DNA from: Salvia splendens
Taxonomy: Eukaryota; Streptophyta; Magnoliopsida; Lamiales; Lamiaceae
Length of the DNA stretch: 64,000 nt
Assembly (NCBI RefSeq): GCF_004379255.2
Contig: NC_056042.1
Coordinates: 11,145,901-11,209,900 of the forward strand
Reading direction: 5' to 3'
Within the stretch, counting starts at the first letter, position 1, and each line of letters begins with the position of its first letter. The notes below the pieces were generated by a model. That model saw only the letters and a program-made list of their open reading frames with translations, did not search any database and was not told where the DNA came from. This document shows, piece after piece, positions 34,560-44,813 of the stretch. A program made the position numbers and the translations under genes.

Positions 34560-35415
34560 CAATGTTTTAAAAACCGGACCGGCCAGCGAACCGGTGTCGT
34601 TACTGGTTCACTGGTTCAACCGGTTCACTGGTCGAACCATTGGTTGAACCGTAATACTGTTTATACATATATATTTATTTATTTAGTTATAAATAATAAA
34701 ATTTAATTACATGTTTTATCAATAAATATTATAGTATTATACTTTTAATTGTATTATTATAGAAAACAAGTCTTATATTAGTATATTAGAATATTTAATG
34801 ACGTTAAGTTTGAATACAATAATAAACTATAATACACAATATTAAAAACTAGTATTAAAGTCTATGTATAATTATAAACTCCTATATTGTAAAATATAGT
34901 GATTGTAAAAATATAATTAAAATATAAGAAATATATTATAATTAACAATTTCTTAAAAGAATATAGAATTAAAATGAATTATCTTAAAAGAATATAAAAT
35001 TAAAATGAATTATCTTAAAAGAATACAAAACTAATATGAATTATTAGTTTTGGTGGAAAAAGAATTTCAGATTTAATGTATAAGGATAATTAATGTTCAT
35101 AATATTTCAAAATGATCATGTGGTGGAGTGGTAAAGAAGTTGATATTTAGAGATGAGGTCATGTGTTCAAGTCTTAGCAACAACAAATTTAAAAAAAAAA
35201 AATTTTGAAAAATTGAACAAAATTTAAAAAAAAAATTTGAAAAATTGAAAAACCGGTTTCCGGTTCGCGGTTGGACCGGTCCGACCGGCCGGTTCCACCG
35301 GTTCGCGGCGGTTCAATGTGCTAGTGGTTTTTAGGGGTGAATCGGACCGGACTGCCTACCGGTTCGCGGTTGAACCGGTCGAACCGGCCGGTCCGGTCCG
35401 GTTTTTAAAACATTG
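34560..35415. mobile_element. hAT-type non-autonomous DNA transposon (unit 2)
   Basis: An 856-bp insertion with inverted ends CAATGTTTTAAAAACCGG / CCGGTTTTTAAAACATTG and a perfect 8-bp target duplication CTACTAGG (34552-34559, 35416-35423). Subterminal parts are dense in ACCGG/CCGGT repeats and the core is AT-rich without coding capacity. Unit 1 keeps the empty site at 11097-11104. The 8-bp duplication is characteristic of the hAT superfamily. Confidence 0.92.
35115..35190 (+). other. tRNA-like (pol III A/B box) segment with A-rich tail inside hAT element
   Basis: TGGTGGAGTGGTA (35121-35133) resembles an A box and GTGTTCAAGTC (35163-35173) a B box, spaced as in tRNAs. An A-rich run follows from about 35188. 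It looks like a tRNA-derived or SINE-like relic; a folded tRNA is not evident. Confidence 0.4.
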
Positions 35416-35423
35416 CTACTAGG

Positions 35424-37407
35424 TAACATTGAAAAATTGACATAAATAGTAAATACATGATTGGACATTTTAGATATTTTATATTAAAAATATATTAATA
35501 ATTATTACATATTTATACTTTGACTACTATCATTTAGGAAAAGATTCAGTTTTCTAAATGATAGTGATTTTGAGACTTAATGTCCCTATAATATAATACC
35601 CTTATGTTTTATTTTCTATAATTAAAATTTATATATACCCTTATGATTTTATTGAATTTTTGCTATATTTGTTTGTGTTACTACTATATTTTATCAGTTT
35701 TCTGTATTAATGGTTTATTATTGTGTTTATATTTGGATTATACTCTTACGATTAATAACCTTATGATTCTTATTCCGTAATAAAGTCATCCGTATCATTC
35801 AGAATTGGTTGAAATTATAAAAACTAGATTTTAAAAACCGTATCATTCAGAATTGGTTATAAAATTAACCTTAATTAATACCCCTGTATACAAATAAATG
35901 ATTTTAATATGCAGGAGTAATAAAGTGTATGTACAAAATTCAAATTTAACTAAAAATAAAATATAATGCTAAAATTACTACTTAAACTATGTTATCATAG
36001 TGTCATAATTTCAAAAAATCATTTTCCTTTCCAAATGAATTTGTCATAAATATAGCCGCATAATTATAACTGCAAAATTTGTCATATATTTGTTGCATTA
36101 TTTCTATGCAAAACTTCATCAACATTAGGCAATTTCAAGAATACTCCGTATCAAATTTTTTCTTCTATTTTTCTCAAAACTTAAATAGCTTGCCCGTTTA
36201 ACAAATTGCCTTCAAAAAATTAAATGAGATATATGACTTAAAAAAGAATTATTAACAAATATTCACATCAAAGTATTATATTATAGTATTTATAAATGAT
36301 AAAATTGACCATTTATACTTAATTATTATTAATATTATCCAACCAGTTAATTTTCATAAAGTGATTTCCTTATAAACTTGACATATTGACTCAAAAATCA
36401 CACAACGTAATTAAATTGGTAATAATAAAAAAAGTAAAAGGAAAATATTTAATAGTATGAATCCAACTATATTATCATTAAATAAATTTTAAAATTATCC
36501 ACATGTATATATAATTATTTATTAGCAGGATTATGTTAAAATGCATATAGATCTTAAAATGAGTGAATGAGATTAAAGCTCATGAATTTCAATAAATAGT
36601 AGATAAAATATCAACAAAAGGGTAAAATAGTCAATTTGTTATAACATAATAATTTTCATAAATTGTCTTATATCAACATAGTGTATTATTACAAATATCA
36701 ACATTGTGACCTGAAAATCTCAACACAAGTACCAGAAAACATCAATACAGTTTTATTGATATTGTACATGCATTATATTGGGATGATTTAATGCATTTGT
36801 TGATATTTAATCTACTAATCAACATATACAAAAATTAAAATTAAAATTATAAAATTTCATCATCTGATCTACTTCGGAACATATGCAGTTGAGATCTGGT
36901 TAGAATCCTTATGAAATTATCTATAATTTGATATATTTTTTACGAAAAAATAATTTAAATCGAGAGAGTTACATAAATTTAAAATTTTAAGATGATTTTG
37001 AGGAGAGATAAAGTAGTTAATTTTAACTACCATATATAAGAACTGACATTAATACCCTTTAAATTTATTTAATAATTTTTTTATTTAAATATAATCCACG
37101 TTGATATTATTTCAATAACTTAAATCTCTTACTTTAATAACTAAAATTTGGTCTTAATTTGAGATTGATAATTAATTAGCCAGATCATTACTATCTAATT
37201 TATTGATTATGGTTAAGTGATTTTATATTGTGCTCCATTGACTCAAAAATCATGAAGCATAAATAGACACTTTGATTGATTATTTCATCAAACTTTATTA
37301 TATTATTGAAAATTCAAAACGTATACTCCCCATATGTTACAACCGCACTTAGATAAAGATAGCAAGTTCGAGAAAACAACAACTAGAGGGGGTTGAAGAA
37401 GTGGCGA
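35424..37407. other. AT-rich spacer (unit 2)
   Basis: Equivalent to 11105-13089 with scattered base changes, denser after about 36,650. No gene is seen. Confidence 0.6.
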
Positions 37408-37924
37408 CTAGAGGTGAGTAAAAAAATCGAAAACCGAATATCCGAATCGAACCAAACCAAAATTTTAAAATTCATTTCAGTTTTTTCGGTTTTTCGGTTT
37501 TTCGGTTCGGTTCGGTTTTGAAAATGCAAATATTTTGGTTTTTTAGTTCGGGCGAAGAAAAAAACCGAAAAACTGAATTATATATATATTAATTTAATAT
37601 ATTATATCATGTATAATAAATATTCTTTTAATATATTCTACTATATAATATATATTATTAATTTTATATTATATATATTTATTCTATTAGTATATATAAA
37701 ATAAAATAAATTATACATATATATATATATATTAATATTATATGTTTTTTTTCGATTTTTCATTTTTTTCGGTTTTGTTCGGGGTTTTCGGTTTTTTAAG
37801 TTTGGTTTTCGATTTTTCAGTTTCGGTTTTTTGGGTTCAGTTCGGTTTGGATTTTGAATTAAATTCGATTTTTCAGTTTTGACAAAATACCGAACCGAAC
37901 CGAAACCCGAATGCACACCCCTAG
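37408..37924. mobile_element. 'CTAG...GGTTCGG' non-autonomous DNA element, complete (unit 2)
   Basis: Ends CTAGAGGTGAG and CACACCCCTAG form imperfect inverted termini. Subterminal CGGTTCGG/CCGAACCG repeats flank an (AT)n core. 517 bp, no coding capacity. The termini resemble small hAT-like elements, but I cannot find an 8-bp target duplication, so the superfamily is open. Confidence 0.65.
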
Positions 37925-38615
37925 CAAAATTATAAAGGGGTATAGATTTAGAACTCATAAGTAACATGGATAATAGCAAATGACTAATGTACAGCCAAAG
38001 TATTCGAGCACACGAGTTCGACCAAAAGATATGTCATGTGAATACAATCGATTAGAGATTTGATTATAGTTTCTCATCAATTAAAATACAGTATACACAA
38101 ATCGCTGTGAGATATACACTAGTTGTTAGGCTGTGAGAACTATACTAGTTATTAGCACCGACTCCGGTCTCAGCCGGAGCGGATCACTACCGTCAATCAG
38201 CACATCACCGTATAATATGGGAGTATTCAAAACGTATACTCCCCATGAGATGGAGGGAGTATTTCATAATTTCAAAAGGAAGTATTTTATTTGTATGCAC
38301 AGTAACATGTTAGATAAATAAAACCCACCGGATATGTTTAATCATCGGTTAGAAGTTCTGGCACCGATCTTACTTTCTTTCGATTTCATGTCCCAGTCGT
38401 TGTAGAAGAGCCCCGAGGTCGCCGGAGCCTGAACAGTCACCTTCGTGCTCGCGATTACCGTCCATACCCGTTCCTCACGACTCTGCCTCACCGTGGACTA
38501 CGAGCTTGGCTCGACGTCAACCTCTTCGGTAAAAGATCGAACCCTTCCCCCGTCTCTTATTGTCTTAAAACATCTTTAGTGGTTAAAAAAACAGATTCAT
38601 AGTGCAAGAATGATA
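37925..38615. other. Unit 2-specific spacer with possible exon fragment
   Basis: Absent from unit 1 because of the deletion at 13538. Around 38395-38531 the G/C content rises and a plus frame reads HLRARDYRPYPFLTTLPHRG, followed by GGTAAAAG like a donor site. I do not recognise it. Confidence 0.35.
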
Positions 38616-38840
38616 CTCCTTACCAAGGTAGTTGAGTCGTATTCCTTTTTGGATTGTCTCAGGGTAGTTGAGTCATTTTCTTTTTCGGCAAAAACTTTAT
38701 CCTCTCTCATATCTTACAATCTTTACCCCTCTTACTTATTTTCTCTTTTATTTTACTCTCTCTACTTTAATATTTCACACACCAATTTTTTAAATCTTGT
38801 GCCTAAAATAAATGCCCCAACTACCTTGCGACAGAGGGAG
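38616..38840. mobile_element. Stowaway-like MITE (unit 2)
   Basis: Ends CTCCTTACCAAGGTAGTTG and CAACTACCTTGCGACAGAGG are inverted and flanked by TA (38614-38615, 38841-38842). Non-coding, 225 bp. Confidence 0.7.
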
Positions 38841-38974
38841 TATTATACTTTTCATTGCATGGGGATTCTCAAACTCCTGGGTCCATCTCTTTGTGGTGTT
38901 ACAACCCTAAAAGCCATGGATTAAATGTGTAGTTCACTCTTCTAAAAATCTCGTGTCATCACCCAAGTGTTATA

Positions 38975-39221
38975 CTCCATTCGTCTCACAATAAGAGTTA
39001 GATTTTGCTATTTCGGTTTGTCCCATAATAAGAGTCACACTTCACTTTTATCATAAAGTGTATGTATGTCCTCCATTCCACTAATCCACTTCACTCACAT
39101 TTTATTATAAAACTAATATAAAAAAGGTGGACCTCATATTCCATTAAAATTTTTAATTCCTTTACATTTCTTAAAACCCGTGCCCATATCAAATGTAACT
39201 CTTATTGTGAGATAGAGAGAG
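38975..39221. mobile_element. Stowaway-like MITE of the 'CACAATAAGAGT' family (unit 2)
   Basis: Ends CTCCATTCGTCTCACAATAAG and CTTATTGTGAGATAGAGAG are inverted, with TA at both flanks (38973-38974, 39222-39223). It is related to the degenerate copy at 27402. Confidence 0.72.
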
Positions 39222-39326
39222 TATCTATTATGGGATGAATGAAATACTATTTTGAAAATGGAGAGGTTAGACCATCTCCAACAGTACTGCAAAACCTAAA
39301 ATGCATTAGAAAAATACCTCCAATGG

Positions 39327-40570
39327 AAATGGCGGATCCAGGAATTAAAAATCGTGGGGTCGAACAAAATAATAAATAAAATATTTAAATAAATATTTAT
39401 AAAAATACATTACATATAAAATATATTTATCTTAGGCTAAACACGATACTTGGCTCTTGAGTACAATTCGGAATATTTACATAAATAAATTTTCGTAATT
39501 TGAGATAACCATTAATTTCTCTTTCATCATTTCATTCTTGTTTGAATTATTATCAACTATCCCACGATCTTCTAGTCGTGATTCTTGTTCAACATTACCT
39601 AGAACAACTAACGATGACTTTTTTAAGAAAATTTAATCCATCAATCTAAATGGAAGGTAATTAAAATCAATAAATAAAAAATAAAGATAATGATATATTT
39701 ATTAAGATCAGGGTAAAAATATTACTAAATAAAAGTAAATATTAAAGAAGTGGAACCAAATTTTAAAATCATAACAATCTAGAAAAATTATTATTATAAA
39801 TGATTAGGTATATTGTTATGTTCGGTTTTTAAAAACCAAATAGCACCAAAAACAATTGTAGCAGTTATTCGATGACTTTTTAAGAAAATTTAATCCATCA
39901 ATCTAAATGGAAGGTAATTAAAATCAATAAATAAAAAAAATAAAGATAATGATATATTTATTAAAATCAGGGTAAAAATATTACTAAATAAAAGTAAATA
40001 TTAAAGAAGTGGAACCAAATCTTAAAATCATAACAATCTAGAAAAAATATTATTATTAATGATTAGGTATATTGTTATGTTCGGTTTTTAAACACCAAAT
40101 AGCACCCAAAAAAATTGGAACCAAATCCAAATTTTAAAAACTTTACTTTAAATCTGAAAGCATATTATATAATATTATTATAAATAATGCTCAATAAAAT
40201 ATAATCTCATACTGTATAAAATCGGTCCTCCATTTTAGTGCGTCGCATAGAATTATTTAGTAAGATATTCAGTAAAATATACTACTAGTAATTTATTTTA
40301 TCTCTTTTGATAAATACTCCTCTTCCTTTCTTTTTTAAGGGAGTATTAATTATTAGAGCACTAGTCTTCTTCCCCAATTATCCTCTGTCATTCGGGTATC
40401 ACAGATTTCAGAGTTAAGGGGAGAATTCCGGACACATATTCACGGAATCATGGGCAGAATTCCGAACACCGTGGGATCGGGAACCGATGGGAGGATTTTT
40501 CTGGCTATTCTCCGGCGACGGCGGTAGGGTCGGCTGACCCCACTCGACCCCACCTCCCTCTGCCGCTGTT
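39327..40570. mobile_element. Possible 1.2-kb insertion flanked by CAATGG
   Basis: CAATGG occurs at 39321-39326 and 40571-40576. The flanks rejoin into a phrase (CTCCAATGG then TACTGCAAAACC) that also occurs just upstream (39285-39296), suggesting an insertion. Ends share weak inverted similarity (GCGGATCCAGG and GTGGGGTCGA against GCCGCTG and CGACCCCAC). The interior is AT-rich and non-coding. The superfamily is unknown. Confidence 0.35.
39613..40105. repeat. Tandem repeat of about 258 bp, two copies
   Basis: GATGACTTTTTTAAGAAAA at 39613 recurs at 39871 (one T shorter) and similarity continues through GGTATATTGTTATGTTCGG in both copies. AT-rich, non-coding, inside the possible element 39327-40570. 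Confidence 0.85.
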
Positions 40571-40576
40571 CAATGG

Positions 40577-42651
40577 TACTGCAAAACCAATCCCATTATA
40601 AATTTTTGAAGAAAAAATACTATCTTTAGGTTTGCACTAAAAGTATATTAAAAACATTTTTCATAGTTTGAGTTATTGCATTCAACTCCGAATCAATTCA
40701 TATATATCAAAATAGAAGAAGAGAAGAAAGAAAAATTAAAGTACAGAGATTAAAAAACTTACAAAGAAAATGTAGCAGCGTGAGAAAGAAAAAGAAGTGG
40801 TAAAATAATAACCTAATCTAATCTTATTAATATTTGATTAATTATTAAATGGTGGGCAGGCCCATATTAGTATTATACTATTATTCAACATAATTTTACA
40901 AAAAAAATCCATTATTTTACTGAGCCGTTACTTTAGCGGTACATATAAATCTATGAAATCAATTATTTTATTAGATTTTATTAAATAGATTAGTAACTTA
41001 GCGGTACATATAAATCTATGAAATTAATTATTTTATTAGTTAATTAAATACTGTATGTACATTAATATTATTCAAACCAACTATGCTATTAAATATAACA
41101 GAAAATAGTTAAACATTAGTAATTAAAACACTTTTTATTGTGGTATTGAATTTTAATATTGAGTTTTAGTTATTTTATGTGTACGTTATATTATTTTTTA
41201 TAGAATTTTTATTGTATTTAAAATTTAAAAATTTTATAACTTATTATTTAAAAATAATAGATTTCATATTTAGTTATATTAATTAATAAATCTTATATTA
41301 TACTTATTTAATTTAATTTAATTTAAGATAGTGACAAAGTGTCATTGGGTTAGTTAGTGTGTAATTTAGATAAAATATATAGGTATGATTGAAAAGTATA
41401 AAAAGTTAGTGGTCGAGGAATATTCTTTTGGTTTGAGTTTAGTATAAATGGCAAGAGCAAAATCAATATTTAGTGTGACATTTACATTAAAATGAGTTTG
41501 AGTTTAGTGTAATGGTTGAAGATGATCTTATATAGAAGAGAGTGTCAAATCCATATTCTGTGATAAAGTAACCTCTTCATTTTCCTATTTTTATTATAAT
41601 GCTGTTATGAAATTTTAGTTATTTTCCCTTTAACTCGAGCAACCACATCAAACTATTACAAGACATCTCATGCAGTAATAACAGTCATAAAACAGAACAT
41701 AATTTGGATAAAAACCAGTAGGAAAATACCCCCAGGCATATATTTCAGAAGATGAAAATTCAATTTGTACACATTTTACAGAGACAAAAACTTCCCACCA
41801 CCAATAACAATTAAAATGTGTAGTGCCATTTTAACAATAATATAGTACAAGATTTGGATCCCACTGAAAACAAAGATTTGAAGGTCATGCTTCCCATGTT
41901 TAGACAATGTCTCGCTATTGACTTGTCCCACCTGCAGCCAGGACAGGTTCAGCAAAAATACTCACGCAGAGTAGAACAATATGCACGAATGTCAACGAAT
42001 ATTCAACGAAGAAACATAGAGAAATTTGACATCGTACAAGAGAAAATCATTTAGTATATGATGAGGAGGCATGTATGTGAAAGGATAGGAAAGAAAAGAT
42101 AGTTATATAGTTGTCGAACATGTACATCGACCTCTAAAGCTTTGGGATATTCAGCTCTACAAGAAAGGGTAGAAAATGGACGTGGCTCCTGCACGTTGAA
42201 GCAATTTCTGGATGGTATGAGAAGAAAGTAGACTCCTAGCATTGTTTAAGAACATAAGTCCTGATAAATCACGCGTCTCAGTAATGGTGTAGATGAAACT
42301 TCAGTAATTCTACATTTTTCCTAAAGAACATTCTTGCCTTTTAATCCTATAATAATGTCTATAGAAAGATTTTTCTTGTTGGAAGTTACTATCATCGGTC
42401 TTAGATCATCATTCCTTTACCCGAATCCGACGGACTATTCATACTATAATAAGTTGTGCTGAAAGCTCCAACAGATTATTGAACATTTATCAGTACTACT
42501 TAGTTTATTTATAGCAAGAAGTTAAAAGAAGCAGGCAAACTAAAAAAATTGGATGAACATATAGAGATATGATCATTGAGCTGCATAGGACTTCCCTCCC
42601 AAGAGAGAGAGAGAGAGAGAAATACCTCCTTACATTAGTGAGTGAATGGCA
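40577..42651. other. AT-rich spacer and 3' flank of WAT1-like gene (unit 2)
   Basis: From 40701 it matches 13539-15489 of unit 1 with a constant offset. About five differences lie in the first 190 bases and almost none after 40,890. No gene is seen. Confidence 0.6.
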
Positions 42652-44260
42652 TCATGATCTGTCTATTGACGTCGTCCGCTCATACTCAATGGGCAGAAGA
42701 GGGGCCTTCTCACTATTTGTTGTGTTCTTGTCAATCACCTTTAATTCTTTTGCCTTTCCCCACATCACGGAGTAGAACCCGATAACTATGATAACTGACC
42801 CCAACAAACTGTATAAAAACCAAATCTATAAACAAAAACACAAGAATAAAAACAGCCATAAAAGAACCCAAGCTTTTGTACAAATTCATAAATTTCAGAG
42901 CTATATAAAAAAAAATCCAAAAACCTCACCTTCCTAGATACAGTATGTCGTCCAAGAAGATAACACCGAGCACAGCAGATATCACAATTCCCAACGGATG
43001 AAACATTGCAACGAAAAGAGGACCCTTTTTGTGCAGACACCATGCAGTTACACTGACTTGGAATGCAGAACCAAACACTCCCTACGACGAAGAAGAGTTG
43101 TATAAATTATACAGCCAAATACGAAAAAGGTGATTTTCCTGACTTTATATTCAACGTGACAAACTGATCTCCATCTAATGCATTGCCTAACATTGAGAAT
43201 TTTAGATAGAAGTTATAAACCAGCTCAGCTATTCACCTACCGAATACAGAACAGCAATCAGTCTGATATTAGGCTGCAACGACCAAGCACTAAGTTCGCG
43301 ATCAGTAATAAGAGACACGAATGTCGACAGAATGGCAGCAAAGAAGCAGTAAAAGAATACTATAATCAGCTCTGCCGGGTATTTCTTAAGAATCGAGGCC
43401 TGCATAAGTAAAAAAAATGAAAAGATTTCATTCGTAGCTCGTCTTGTTCTCTTCATTCTTCATTGCCATAGGTATAGCTATACCTGTACAATTATGTAGG
43501 CTGAAGCTACGACACAGTCTGCAGCAAGGAATAACCCTCCGATAATCCAGCTTGACTGTGCTGCTAATACACCAATATACTCGTAATGCAACTTAGGAGA
43601 CGATAGATGAGTTAGGATCTCGGGGCCTTTGTACAGAGTGACAACAAAGGCGCCAGAAATGGAGACGACCGTTCCCAACGTTTTTGCTAGAAAACTCGAA
43701 CTCCTACAGTTTAGCACTTCCATCCTAAACACAATACAATCAAAGTTTATGCAATTGCCAATTCCCTCTCATGAAAGATAAGCCACTGGTCGATGTAAGC
43801 ACAATGTTTGGCATGAAATTAAGAACCTGAATACGACAGCAAGCACGAAGGTGAATCCGGGTATGAGATTCAGCATTGCTGAGGCGAACTCAGCAGAAGT
43901 GTAACTGATTCCAGTGTATCCAGTCAGCTGAGCCAAACATCTGCAATGTTATTACCAAAAACACATTGAATAAACAGAAATCAAGATATTCCCCCAAATT
44001 CATCAAGGCACAAACTCAATGGTGCAAGAACCTAATCAGAAATTAAAACAGAGATGCAAAAGCAAAAGCCACATTACAACATCATGCTCTCCCAATTGGA
44101 TGGAGACGGAGTCATAAAAATACGAACTTTGATCTTTCTTTCATAAATTGGTTGCATTCTCAATTAATTCAAATAAAAGGTATCAAGAAACTTGCCCAAG
44201 AACACCTAAGGAAAAAAATCCACAAAGAATCAAGAATGTCAGCGGCGGCCGATTAGATGA
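42652..44260 (-). pseudogene. WAT1/UMAMIT-related transporter, exons 2-7 (unit 2)
   Basis: Exons on the minus strand are 44196-44260 (rest of exon 2, including the duplicated GATGA), 43827-43940, 43484-43724, 43241-43399, 42930-43081 and 42652-42808 (stop). Phases agree across all joints. With exon 1 at 49869-50053 and one copy of the target duplication the coding length is 1074 nt, a 357-residue protein, normal for this family. Intron 2 has a GC donor (GG/GCAAGT); the others are GT-AG. The two EamA repeats and C-terminal membrane helix are complete. No internal stop is seen in the exons, so loss of function seems due to the Reina-like insertion in exon 2. Confidence 0.92.
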
Positions 44261-44802
44261 TGTTACGATCTTACGCCGCGATCGACCTATCGTAGCTCGT
44301 CACTGCCGAACTCGATGACTTCTTCGCGGTCGGCTGCCGAACTCCGTGATTTCTTCGCGGTCGGCCTATCTTACCTCGTCACTGCCGAGCTCAGTGACCT
44401 CTTCTCGGTCTTCCTCTCTTAGTTCGGCGTTGCCGAACTCAGCGATAAAACGCCGATCTCAACACTTGAATGATCAATAGAATGGATTGCATTAACAATG
44501 ATAATGTTCTACAATCGAATAAGAAGCAAAGAGGAGCTCGCGATCCACGATCGGAGCTTAACAAACATACAACTCACAATATTCACGACAACTCAAAAGA
44601 AAGAACAACTACTGCTATTTATACTCTCTGTATCTTAGCTCACTTCCTTCTCATTGGCTAGCAACACGTCACTGCCCTCTTCTTATTGGTTGAGACCTCT
44701 TAACTAATGCCACGTCACCGCGCTCTCCTTATATATCGCATGCATGTTCGCTAATGTTGCATGCATGTAAGCTAATTACGGTTTATACTCATGCATGCAA
44801 CA
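44261..44802 (-). repeat. 3' LTR of Reina-like element (unit 2)
   Basis: 542 bp. It differs from 49253-49794 only near position 54 (CTCGATGAC here, CTCAGTGAC in the other). Confidence 0.95.
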
Positions 44803-44813
44803 ATGCTCCCCTC

